A stretch of DNA of 36,739 nt from Latescibacteria bacterium UBA6620 (GTDB lineage: Bacteria > Latescibacterota > UBA2968), in contig DJHM01000024.1 of assembly GCA_002433075.1 (NCBI GenBank), forward strand, positions 1 through 36,739. Reading direction: 5' to 3'. Each line of letters begins with the position of its first letter. Within the stretch, counting starts at the first letter, position 1. A model generated the notes under the pieces. That model worked only from the letters and a program-made list of their open reading frames with translations, did no database searches and was not told where the DNA came from. The position numbers were made by a program, and so were the translations under genes. Positions 1 to 7,467 of this stretch are shown here, in pieces.

Positions 1-58
1 GCCTACCGCCTACCGCCTACCGCCGGTTTCCCTTCGTGTCTTCGCGACTTAGTGTGGC
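1..58. repeat. Short tandem repeat and degenerate intergenic repeat at the window edge
   Basis: The first 24 bases are a 7-nt unit (gcctacc) repeated a little over three times. Bases 27-58 read on the minus strand as a purine-rich string of gaagacacgaag type, a low-complexity spacer common in environmental genomes. It lies just downstream of the last ABC permease gene. No gene is visible here. Confidence 0.6.
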
Positions 59-898
59 TTAGCCTTTCAGCGCTCCCTCGCTCAGCCCCCCGATGATGCG
101 TTTCTGGAGGAAGAGAAAAACAGCAATGAGGGGCACTACGACGATGACGATGGCGGCGGACAGGGTGCCGAAGGCCCAGGATTGGGCCTCATCCTTGAGG
201 TACGTGATGCCGACAGCGAGGGTCGTAGAACTCGGGAGAGAGTTGAGGGTGACGGCGTAGGTGAATTCCTTCCAGCAGGAGAGGAACGTCATAAGAATGA
301 CGACGATCATCGACGGACGGGCGATGGGAAGCATCACGCTCCACCAGATGCGAAATTCGCTGGCGCCGTCCATCTGGGCGGCTTCCCGGAGCTCGCTGGG
401 GACGGCGATGAAAGCCGATCTCATAATCAGGATGCCGACGGGCAGGAACATAGCGGCGTAAGGGAGGATCAGACCAGGCAGGGTGTTGAGAAGTCCGAGG
501 GCGACTTCGAGCTGATAGATCGGGGTGAGCATCACCATCCAGGGAAGCGCCATAATGACGAGGATGAAGGAGAGAAATGCGTTCTTCCCGCGAAACTCCA
601 GTTTAGCCAGCGCGTATCCGCACATCGTGCAGACGAGGAGTACGACGAAGACCGTGGCGGTCGTGATTTTGGCTGTGTTCAGACAGTAGGTCGGGAAATC
701 CTTGAGCTGGCTGAACACGTGACTGAAGTGCTCCAGCGTGGCGTCGCGGGGGAAAACGTGAAAGGACGCCGCGTCGTAAATCTCCTCGTTGGACTTAAGG
801 CTGGTCACACCGACCCAGAACAAGGGGGCGAGATAGGCCAGACAGAAGACGACGAGGAGCGTCTTGACGAGGAAGCCTTCAATGCGGGTGGCGCTCAC
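59..898 (-). CDS. ABC sugar transporter permease, MalG/UgpE type
   Basis: This is the second inner-membrane permease (279 aa) of a carbohydrate-type ABC importer. About six hydrophobic segments are visible, starting with a helix at residues 9-28. The cytoplasmic EAA loop reads EAAQMDGASEFRIWWSVMLP, the site that docks the ATPase in this family. I chose a GTG start at 898, which overlaps the TGA of the upstream permease by 4 nt (GTGA). The open frame continues upstream to 1306, but that part is only an antiparallel reading of the neighbouring permease. The gene is last in a minus-strand run of sulfatase, MFS, binding protein and permeases. No ATPase gene follows within the 58 bases left, so the ATPase is either beyond the edge or shared. 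The substrate cannot be read from the sequence; the binding-protein type suggests an oligosaccharide or sugar derivative. Confidence 0.93.
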   Translation of the reverse strand: MSATRIEGFLVKTLLVVFCLAYLAPLFWVGVTSLKSNEEIYDAASFHVFPRDATLEHFSHVFSQLKDFPTYCLNTAKITTATVFVVLLVCTMCGYALAKLEFRGKNAFLSFILVIMALPWMVMLTPIYQLEVALGLLNTLPGLILPYAAMFLPVGILIMRSAFIAVPSELREAAQMDGASEFRIWWSVMLPIARPSMIVVILMTFLSCWKEFTYAVTLNSLPSSTTLAVGITYLKDEAQSWAFGTLSAAIVIVVVPLIAVFLFLQKRIIGGLSEGALKG

Positions 899-1761
899 AC
901 GTCCTCCCTTCGCGAGGCGATCAGACGCGGGGCGCTGGCTGCGATGATGAGGGCGCCCAGCAGAAACGCCATCGCGCAGGCGTAGCCCATATTGAAATAC
1001 TCGAACGCGTTGCTGAAGACCCACTGGTAGAGGCTCGTCGTGGAGACGCCAGGCCCCCCGTTTGTCATCACCTTGGGCAGTGCGAAGACCTTGAGCGATC
1101 CGATGAGCGAGAGGATGAACACGACCGTCGTGGTGTGCCTGACACCGGGCAGGGTGATGTGCCAGAACCGTGCGATCGGCCCCGCACCGTCGATGGAGGC
1201 GGCCTCGTAGAGACTTTTGGGGATGTTGCCGAGTCCGGCGACGAACAGGACGATGCTGACGCCGATGCCCCAGTAGCTGGTCAGGATGATGGCGGCCATC
1301 GACCATCCAGGCTGGCCCAGCCAGTTAATGAAGAATGGCTCGCCCAGGACCATCGTGACGACGTTGTTCAGCAGCCCGAATCGCTCGGACAGGATCCAGA
1401 TGAAGATGACGGCCCCCATTGCTTCGGGGACGAGGACCGGGATGAACAGCAGGGTCTGACAGACCCGGCCGAAACGCCCCGCCGCCTGGACCAGGGATGC
1501 GATGAGAAGCGACAGGCCGACGGTGATGGGGACGTGGAACGCTGCGAACAGAAGGGTATTGAACAGAGCCCGCCGGAAAAGGGGATCCTGGATCGCGCGC
1601 GTGTAGTTCCCTATGCCGACGAACCGGGTGGTGTTCGACCAGATGAGGTTGTAGTCGGTCACACTCAGGTAGAGCGACCACACGAGCGGATAGGCCACGA
1701 AGCACGCTAGAAAGGCGGCTGTGGGGAAGACGAAGGCGTATGGGGAAAGGCGGGTGAGCAT
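895..1761 (-). CDS. ABC sugar transporter permease, MalF/UgpA type
   Basis: This is the first permease (288 aa) of the importer. It starts with a hydrophobic helix at residues 8-28 and has an EAA loop (EAASIDGAGPIARFWHITLP) followed by further membrane segments, as in MalF/UgpA proteins without the extra N-terminal helices of E. coli MalF. The ATG at 1761 abuts an AT-rich inverted-repeat element, and no Shine-Dalgarno sequence is visible ahead of it. No alternative start lies nearby. It shares a 4-nt overlap with the following permease, so the two are probably translationally coupled and form a heterodimeric channel. Upstream, about 155 bp separates it from the binding protein gene. That is unusually long for this run, where all other joints overlap. 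The function as a carbohydrate-type permease is firm; the substrate is unknown. Confidence 0.93.
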   Translation of the reverse strand: MLTRLSPYAFVFPTAAFLACFVAYPLVWSLYLSVTDYNLIWSNTTRFVGIGNYTRAIQDPLFRRALFNTLLFAAFHVPITVGLSLLIASLVQAAGRFGRVCQTLLFIPVLVPEAMGAVIFIWILSERFGLLNNVVTMVLGEPFFINWLGQPGWSMAAIILTSYWGIGVSIVLFVAGLGNIPKSLYEAASIDGAGPIARFWHITLPGVRHTTTVVFILSLIGSLKVFALPKVMTNGGPGVSTTSLYQWVFSNAFEYFNMGYACAMAFLLGALIIAASAPRLIASRREDV

Positions 1762-1919
1762 TAGGAAATTAGGGAATTATGAAATTGTGGACGGATGGCC
1801 TCGATTGTCATCCCCCCACTTGGCCAGAGGAAGAATGGACCCCGGCCCAAAGGCTTGCCGGGGTGACATTGTTGGTCAGAGCTGGGAATACGGGAATTTC
1901 ATAATTCCTGAATTCCCTA
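1762..1919. repeat. Inverted-repeat (MITE/REP-like) element inside the ABC operon
   Basis: The left end (1762-1786, starting taggaaattagggaattatg) and the right end (about 1895-1919, ending aattcctgaattcccta) are imperfect inverted copies of about 25 bp. Inside, accccggc and gccggggt form an 8-bp hairpin, and a partly matching pair based on tgtcatcccc/ggggtgaca encloses it. The element has no coding capacity. It includes the TAG stop of the binding protein gene at one end and touches the permease ATG at the other. It looks like a mobile miniature or REP-type repeat settled between two operon genes, but this could also be an ancestral spacer. Confidence 0.6.
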
Positions 1920-3209
1920 CTGGCTCCTAAAGTGTTCGCGGATGTCGGACAGGTTCAGCTGGGACAGCTCGGATTCGAGTCTTGCGAGCATCGGATCCAT
2001 TTCCATCTGGCCTGAAAGGAAACTCTGAACGTTTCGGCGAACGGCGTCGACCATCGGGAGATCGTCCCGGAACATAGGGTCGCGATCGGATCGTTCGGCC
2101 AGCTTCAGCAGGATGTGCGCCTCGGGCTCGTCGAGGGTGTCGAAGACGTCGATGGCGCACGGAAGCTTCCCGTACTTTTCCCACGCGAACCGGGTGAAGT
2201 AGGGGGCCAGGAGTTCTTCTTCGGTGAACGCGATGGCGAGGTCGACCGCACGGCTCGTGCGGGGGAGGACGACGCTTCGGGTGCTTCCGGTAACGCCCTC
2301 GTTCATCCCGGGTACGGACATAATGGTCGTGCTGTTCGGTCCAAGCGTTTCCCACGCCTCGAGGTAGCGCGAGTGAGACGTGAGGATCATCGCAACGAGA
2401 CCGGCCTTGAGGTCCGACCGCGGCTGGTTGACGTCGGACATTGCGGCAAGGGTGGTGATTCCTTCGGCCGCGCCTTGCGCGGTCAGGGACAATAACCGTC
2501 GGATCTCAGGCGACGCGACATCAGGGAGGCCGCTCTCCGGATTGACGATCCGGCCCTGTTCGCCCTTGATGGCGGCGTAGAGCATCGTACTGCAGTTGGT
2601 CCAGTTCATCGACAGGCCGACGGTCTTGATGTTGCCGTCGGCGTCTCTTCGGGTCATCCGTCGTGCGTAGTCGAACACATCGTCCCAGGTTCGGGCGGGG
2701 ATCATATTTCCTGAATCGTCGAGGAGGCTGGCCTCTCTGGCGAAGTGCTTGTTGACGCTGAAGAGGTTGAGTTCGGCGGAAACGGGAATCCCGAACTGAT
2801 GGCTGCCAAATCGATTGAGGTCGTAGAAGACGGGGATGTAGGCTTCGCGCTGGAAAAGTGGGCGATCCGCAGCAATTTCGTTCCAGGGGATAAGGAGATC
2901 GCGAGCACCCCACATCGCGACGGTGCTTTCGACGCTACCGAAGAAGAGGTCGAAGTCGCTGCGGTTGCTCATCATCGAGACGAGTAGCCGGGTCGGCGAT
3001 CCGTCGGGGGACTTGATGAGTTCGACGCGCACACCGGGGTGATTCGCCTCGAATCGAGCGACGGCTTCGCGGAGCGGATACTTTTTGAACATCCAGGCTT
3101 CGGACATCACCCGAAGCACCTTGTCCGTCTGTAAGGTCTGCCTGGGGCCGCATCCATAGGAGACCAGGACGACGATGACGGAGAGGAGGATGCCGGTTCT
3201 GCACTTCAC
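1917..3209 (-). CDS. Extracellular solute-binding lipoprotein, family 1
   Basis: This is the periplasmic or surface-anchored binding protein (430 aa) of the adjacent ABC importer. A GTG start at 3209 overlaps the MFS stop codon by 4 nt. It gives a short basic N-terminus (MKCRTG), a hydrophobic stretch and a Cys at about residue 20 (VSYGC), an acceptable though non-canonical lipobox. The mature part begins with the pattern usual for family-1 sugar-binding proteins: a first beta strand VLRVMSEAW, then a helix with FEANHPGVRVELI. Later segments (GIPVSAELNLFSVNKHF; TWDDVFDYARRMT) match the hinge and domain-closing regions of this fold. A longer upstream reading to 4124 is a shadow of the MFS gene. 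Gene order binding protein, permease, permease is standard for carbohydrate uptake CUT1-type systems. The ligand is unknown. Confidence 0.9.
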   Translation of the reverse strand: MKCRTGILLSVIVVLVSYGCGPRQTLQTDKVLRVMSEAWMFKKYPLREAVARFEANHPGVRVELIKSPDGSPTRLLVSMMSNRSDFDLFFGSVESTVAMWGARDLLIPWNEIAADRPLFQREAYIPVFYDLNRFGSHQFGIPVSAELNLFSVNKHFAREASLLDDSGNMIPARTWDDVFDYARRMTRRDADGNIKTVGLSMNWTNCSTMLYAAIKGEQGRIVNPESGLPDVASPEIRRLLSLTAQGAAEGITTLAAMSDVNQPRSDLKAGLVAMILTSHSRYLEAWETLGPNSTTIMSVPGMNEGVTGSTRSVVLPRTSRAVDLAIAFTEEELLAPYFTRFAWEKYGKLPCAIDVFDTLDEPEAHILLKLAERSDRDPMFRDDLPMVDAVRRNVQSFLSGQMEMDPMLARLESELSQLNLSDIREHFRSQ

Positions 3210-4561
3210 GATGATTCTCCGGTCACACGGTTGGCGATCAAAGATCTGAGCGTGGGTTGGCCATCTGCGCCGTGGAGCCGTCGACTCACGACGTAGACCG
3301 CGACAAGGGCCATCTGAACAACACAGAGATAAGCCTGATCTGCGGAAAAAGGCAATCCTACCGGTGGGACACGCGCCAGCCAGTCGAGCAGAGCGCCGCC
3401 GCCGATCCCCCCAATCATCCCCCCGAGGGCGCTGGCATACATAATTGCGTTGAAGCCTTCCACCTGGTGGTCCCCGGCGACCGCGTCCATCATTGCCCGG
3501 GTGCGAGCGAGATTCTGACCACCGTCCAGAATCCCCCATAGGATGTAGATCCCGAATCCCCACGTCATCAGCCAGACGTGGTCGGCGGGCATCCAGAGCC
3601 AGGCCAGGCCCAGCGCCGCCTTGACGCAGAGCGAGAGGGAAAGAGAAGACCGGCTCCCGTGTCGATCGACCAGGCGGCCCCACCAGCTGAGGATGCAGAC
3701 CTGGCCCAGGGCAGAGGCGGAGTTCATCCAGACGAAGGCGCGCGCCGAGACCCCGCGATCGGTCAGGGCGACGACCCAGAAGGAGTAGGTCGCGGCGAAA
3801 AGAAGGTTGTAGACCAGCATAAAGACTGACAGCCACCAGACCGGCTTCAGGCGGTAGGCGTAGAGAAGGCGCCCGAATACGCCCTCCTCCCGTTGTCGGA
3901 GCGGTCCCTCGCTCACGCGGGAAGCCCAGAAGCCGCAGAGGAAGGACGCCGCAATGCCCAGGGCGAACGGGAGGGCGAACCGCGCGGCCGTCGGATTCGC
4001 GCCGAGGTACCATCCGACGGCGATGGGGACGAGCAGCGCCGCGCCGCGTTGGCGGATGCGAAGTCGGGCCATATAGGCTCCGAGCGGGTCGCCCGTGGTA
4101 TTGTCCTGGATAAGGGGCCACCACACGGTGTTGCCGGCTTGGCGTAGAAACTCACGCAGGGCGAAAACCCCGATGGCGATGAGTACGGCGTGAGCCAGCG
4201 GTAGGTCCAGCTCGGGTAAAGCGATCAGGAGCAGGACGGGAATCGAGGCCGAGATTCGGCTGGCGGCCATCAGACGCGCCTTGCCGAGGGCGGCGACGAT
4301 ACGCAGACCGAAGAGGCGGGCGATTTTCTGGAAGTGCTCGGTCGTGGCCAGCAGGCCGATGTGGATCGAAGTCCCTTCCAGGGCGAGCAGGTAGAGCGAC
4401 GCGACCGAAGCGATGAAGGCGTCGCTGGCGGCGCCGAGAACGGACATCCCGATGAGTCGGCGCTGACCCACGCGCCGCTGTTCGGTCGGGAGGATGGGTT
4501 CGCCGGATTCCTCCGGGCCCCCTGCGGGAGAGGTGTTCAGGAGTTGGCCCTTCTTACACAA
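3206..4561 (-). CDS. MFS transporter
   Basis: This is a 451-aa polytopic membrane protein with about 12 hydrophobic segments. It has MFS features: an N-terminal SVLGAASDAFIASVASLYLL helix, a cationic loop after helix 2 (RLFGLRIVAALGKARL), a central loop (SRVSEGPLRQREEG) and a second-half helix with WWGRLVDRHGSRSSL, which resembles motif A. The longest frame opens with TTG at 4561, overlapping the sulfatase end by 25 nt. An ATG at 4447 would remove a polar, Pro/Gly-rich tail of 38 residues, and no start has a convincing ribosome binding site. The 3' end overlaps the binding protein start. A secondary carrier between a sulfatase and an ABC binding protein suggests a second route for the same substrate or export of a product (inference). 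Confidence 0.8.
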   Translation of the reverse strand: MCKKGQLLNTSPAGGPEESGEPILPTEQRRVGQRRLIGMSVLGAASDAFIASVASLYLLALEGTSIHIGLLATTEHFQKIARLFGLRIVAALGKARLMAASRISASIPVLLLIALPELDLPLAHAVLIAIGVFALREFLRQAGNTVWWPLIQDNTTGDPLGAYMARLRIRQRGAALLVPIAVGWYLGANPTAARFALPFALGIAASFLCGFWASRVSEGPLRQREEGVFGRLLYAYRLKPVWWLSVFMLVYNLLFAATYSFWVVALTDRGVSARAFVWMNSASALGQVCILSWWGRLVDRHGSRSSLSLSLCVKAALGLAWLWMPADHVWLMTWGFGIYILWGILDGGQNLARTRAMMDAVAGDHQVEGFNAIMYASALGGMIGGIGGGALLDWLARVPPVGLPFSADQAYLCVVQMALVAVYVVSRRLHGADGQPTLRSLIANRVTGESS

Positions 4562-5946
4562 TCGGGCCAGATGGGGGCGATGCCGCCCGATTCGCGCCCA
4601 CCGACGTCAAGGACAGGATGCTCGAGGGGGGCGCCGTGCTCGATGAGGACGTCGAAGTAGGGTTCGCGTGTGCTCCCGAGCTGGTCGAGCAGGAGCGCAC
4701 GCATTCGTTTCCGGTTGGCATCATCCCGGTCGGCAAGGTTGTCGAGTTCGCAGGGATCTTCGGCGAGGTTGAACAGCAGTTCGTGGCCGGTTTCGTAGAA
4801 CGCGTACTTCCAGTCCCGGGTCACGACTCCGCGCCAGTCGAGAAAGTCGAGACGCCACCTGGGGTTGCCGCTCATCTCGAGAAGCTGGGCGTCGGGGCCC
4901 GCGAACGACTCGCCACGCAGCGCGGGGGAGAAGTCCCGACCTTGAATGTGAGGGGGGATGTCCAGGTCGAGGAGACCCAGTGTGGTCGGCAAGAGATCGA
5001 CCAGACCGAACAGGTCGGGGCGAGGGGGCCGAGCCGGGATGTGTCCGGCCCAGTGGAAGAGGGCCGGAATCCGGACCGATTCTTCCTGTGGATTTTCCTT
5101 CCGGTTGATCAGTCCGTGCGAGCCCATAAAATCGCCGTGGTCGGAGACGTAGACGGTCAGGGTGTCGTCGAAGGCGTCGAGCCGGTCGAGTGCGTCCATC
5201 AGCCGGCCGATGTTGTGATCGAGGTTCTCGACCATCGCATAGTAGGTGGCGAGTTTTTCTCGCATTTCGGGTGAGTCCACGAAGTTCTCGCGCACACGCA
5301 GTGCTTCCGGGTCGAAGCGCTCGTACTCGTCAGGCGCCTCGAGCGGGAAGTGAGGGGGCTCGACGGACAGGACGAGGAAGAGGGGGGTGTCTCCGTCATA
5401 GGACTCGATGTAGTCGATGGCGAGGTCGGTCAGGAAATCTGTCTGGTACCGGTCCATACGCCGCGGGTCGGACTCATCACGGTGGTAGTAGAAGCCGGCG
5501 AAGGGCGCGTTGTTGACTTCGAAGCCGTGCCAGTCCTGAAACCCGCCACGATGATACTCAGGAGTTCGGGTCGGCCAGGCCGTAAACGATTCCGGGTTGT
5601 CTCGAACCGAGGGAGGGTTCTGGTCGCGGACGACGCCACAGTGCCATTTTCCGAAATAGGCGGTATGGTAGCCTGCGTCACGGAGGAGGGTGGCTGTACT
5701 GGGTGCCGTCGCCTTGTAAACGTCGAAGAACGACTGCACTGGGCCACAGTGCGCGTGTCGACCGGAAAAGATGGTGCCGCGAGATGGCGTACAGATCGGG
5801 CAGTTCGAGTAGGCACGGGACAGGGAGACACCTTCTTCCGCGAGTCGATCCATCCGGGGCGTACGGACGTTGGGGTCGCCGGCGTGGCTCATCGCACCAC
5901 CGTAGTGCTCGTCGGACAGGATGTAGATGACGTGGGGCAGACTCAC
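4537..5946 (-). CDS. Type I sulfatase (arylsulfatase/choline-sulfatase-like)
   Basis: This is a 469-aa alkaline-phosphatase-superfamily sulfatase that hydrolyses a sulfate ester. The formylglycine signature is CTPSR at residues 52-56 (C52 is the residue converted by a sulfatase-modifying enzyme). The first metal-binding aspartate lies in ILSDEH (10-14). K100 sits in FGKWHCG, and the second metal cluster is in SDHGDFMGSHG (268-278). The GTG start at 5946 has an AAAGGAG ribosome binding site 5 nt upstream. No signal peptide is apparent, so this form seems cytoplasmic, which fits import of an intact sulfated substrate by the adjacent transporters. It is first in the tightly packed group with the MFS, binding protein and permeases. 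The likely substrate is a sulfated sugar or small sulfate ester, but this is not determined. No sulfatase-maturation gene is in the window. Confidence 0.93.
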   Translation of the reverse strand: MSLPHVIYILSDEHYGGAMSHAGDPNVRTPRMDRLAEEGVSLSRAYSNCPICTPSRGTIFSGRHAHCGPVQSFFDVYKATAPSTATLLRDAGYHTAYFGKWHCGVVRDQNPPSVRDNPESFTAWPTRTPEYHRGGFQDWHGFEVNNAPFAGFYYHRDESDPRRMDRYQTDFLTDLAIDYIESYDGDTPLFLVLSVEPPHFPLEAPDEYERFDPEALRVRENFVDSPEMREKLATYYAMVENLDHNIGRLMDALDRLDAFDDTLTVYVSDHGDFMGSHGLINRKENPQEESVRIPALFHWAGHIPARPPRPDLFGLVDLLPTTLGLLDLDIPPHIQGRDFSPALRGESFAGPDAQLLEMSGNPRWRLDFLDWRGVVTRDWKYAFYETGHELLFNLAEDPCELDNLADRDDANRKRMRALLLDQLGSTREPYFDVLIEHGAPLEHPVLDVGGRESGGIAPIWPDCVRRANS

Positions 5947-5976
5947 ACGATCTCCTTTGGCTTGCCCATAATGAAT

Positions 5977-6010
5977 GCGGAGCCCGTCGCTCGATGTCGA
6001 CAGGCTCCGC
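5977..6010 (-). terminator. Stem-loop between the molybdenum hydroxylase and sulfatase genes
   Basis: Perfect 8-bp arms (gcggagcc / ggctccgc) enclose an 18-nt loop that itself contains the palindrome tgtcgaca. The structure sits in the 130-bp gap after the small-subunit gene. Read on the minus strand it is followed by a merely AT-rich stretch (attcattatg), not a T-run, so it may be a weak terminator or an attenuating/processing hairpin. Confidence 0.35.
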
Positions 6011-6076
6011 GATGCGGTCAGGCGGACGACGGAATACAGATGACAGGAGTCGCCGTATTCCCGTTGTCTGGGCGCA

Positions 6077-6577
6077 CTACTTTCGCTTCGAAACTTTCCG
6101 ACGTGCCGGTTTCTTGATCTTCTTCGCGGCGTCGGTGACGGCCTCGATGACCTTGGTGTAACCGGTACATCGACAGAGGTTCCCGGCGAGCCCCCGGCGG
6201 ATCTGGTCGGGCGTGGGTTTTGGGTTCTCGTTCAGCAGCGCGACGGAGGAGACGATGATGCCGGCGGTGCAGAACCCACACTGCACCCCGCCTTTCTCGA
6301 CGATGGCTTCCTGTACGGGATGCAGTTCTTCGCAGGTGGCGATCCCTTCGATTGTGGTGACGTCGCTTCCGTCGGCTTCGACACCGAGCACGAGACAGGA
6401 TGTGACGGTCTTGCCGTCGAGAATGACGGTGCACGCCCCACAGTCGCCGGTGCTGCAGCCCTCCTTCGTTCCGGTCATATGCAACTGGTCGCGGAGTACG
6501 GAGAGCAATGTCTTACGGGGTTCGACGGAAACGCTATGGGCGACGCCATTGACTGTGAGTTCGATGTCGTGTGTCAT
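6077..6577 (-). CDS. Molybdenum hydroxylase small subunit, two [2Fe-2S] clusters
   Basis: This is the electron-transfer subunit (166 aa) of a xanthine-dehydrogenase/CO-dehydrogenase type enzyme. The plant-ferredoxin-like cluster ligands are C41, C46, C49 and C61 (EGCSTGDCGAC). The second cluster ligands are C100, C103, C135 and C137 (QCGFC; CRCTGY). Length and motif spacing match the family. Start choice: ATG at 6577 shares one base with the TGA of the medium-subunit gene. A GTG directly before it at 6580 would give a 4-nt overlap instead. A GAGGAGG sequence sits at a usable distance from both. The C-terminus is strongly basic (KKIKKPARRKVSKRK), an unusual tail. Gene order large, medium, small is coupled throughout, implying a cytoplasmic heterotrimer. 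Substrate unknown. Confidence 0.95.
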   Translation of the reverse strand: MTHDIELTVNGVAHSVSVEPRKTLLSVLRDQLHMTGTKEGCSTGDCGACTVILDGKTVTSCLVLGVEADGSDVTTIEGIATCEELHPVQEAIVEKGGVQCGFCTAGIIVSSVALLNENPKPTPDQIRRGLAGNLCRCTGYTKVIEAVTDAAKKIKKPARRKVSKRK

Positions 6578-7464
6578 CACGCGGCCCTCCTCGAGCGGGT
6601 GGGGGTCGCGGCCCGTGACGCGGCCTTGATCATCCGCTCGGTCAGGACGCGCACCATTTCGCGCCGGAAACCGGCCGTAGCGCGGACATCGGTGATCGGT
6701 CGTGCCTCGTCGGACGCGACAAGGGCGGCCTGGGCAATCTTTCCAGGCGTCAGCTTCTGGCCGACGAGGATCGATTCCGCCTTGGTGGCGCGAAGAGGAA
6801 CGGGGGCGACGGCTCCCAGGCAGATTCCAGCGGCGGTGCAGATGCCCTTGGGGGAGAGGGTGACGGATGCGCCCACGCCTACGACAGCGATGTCCATCGC
6901 TTCCCGGGGGGTGTGACGCACGTAGGCGGAGCCCGTCCGTGGTTTCGGGGCCGGGACCTGAATGCCGAGGACGAACTCACCCCGTTTCAGATCGTTCTTT
7001 CCGGGCCCTTTCATAAAGTCTTCGACCGTCATCGTCCTTCGACCCTTCGGCCCGGCGATCTGGACCTTCGCATCGTGGACGATCAGGCCGGGTGCGGTGT
7101 CGGCGGAAGGGGCTGCGTTGCAGACGTTGCCAATGACGGTGGCACGGTTGCGAATCTGGATGGAGCCGACGAAGGTCGCGCCCTGAGCGATCGCACCGAA
7201 ACGAGATTGGGCGACGCTGGACAGCTCGACCTGGCGCATCGATACGGCCGCCCCGATGTGAAGACCGGTCTTGCCGGCGTAGCTGAGGTCGTCGGACCGG
7301 GGCAGGCGTTTGACGTCGACGACGGCGGGGGGACGATTGACACGGTCCTTCATTCGGACGAGCAGGTCTGTACCGCCGGCGAGGACCATCGCTTTCGGGT
7401 GCTTGTGCAGGGCCTGGACGGCCTCTCTTACGGTTTTGGGTTGGAAATATTCGAACGCTTGCAC
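6577..7464 (-). CDS. Molybdenum hydroxylase medium (FAD-binding) subunit
   Basis: This is a 295-aa FAD subunit of the xanthine dehydrogenase/CoxM family, which passes electrons from the iron-sulfur subunit to an acceptor. The FAD-binding signatures are both visible: AGGTDLLVRM at residues 29-38 and the IRNRATVIGNVCNAAPSAD segment at about 100-118. The CO dehydrogenase C-terminal domain follows. The start is GTG at 7464, 3 nt after the stop of the large subunit, with GGGAGG further upstream. The C-terminus ends with several arginines. It is co-transcribed with both partner subunits. Assignment to the family is secure; the reaction of the complex (purine, aldehyde, N-heterocycle or other) is not fixed by this subunit. 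Confidence 0.95.
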   Translation of the reverse strand: MQAFEYFQPKTVREAVQALHKHPKAMVLAGGTDLLVRMKDRVNRPPAVVDVKRLPRSDDLSYAGKTGLHIGAAVSMRQVELSSVAQSRFGAIAQGATFVGSIQIRNRATVIGNVCNAAPSADTAPGLIVHDAKVQIAGPKGRRTMTVEDFMKGPGKNDLKRGEFVLGIQVPAPKPRTGSAYVRHTPREAMDIAVVGVGASVTLSPKGICTAAGICLGAVAPVPLRATKAESILVGQKLTPGKIAQAALVASDEARPITDVRATAGFRREMVRVLTERMIKAASRAATPTRSRRAA

Positions 7465-7467
7465 GGT

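Noticed and set aside
182..985. Long plus-strand open frame (267 codons) opposite the ABC permease
   Set aside because: Composition is charged and without domain features; the minus strand carries a clear permease with the EAA motif. It is a GC-driven antisense shadow.
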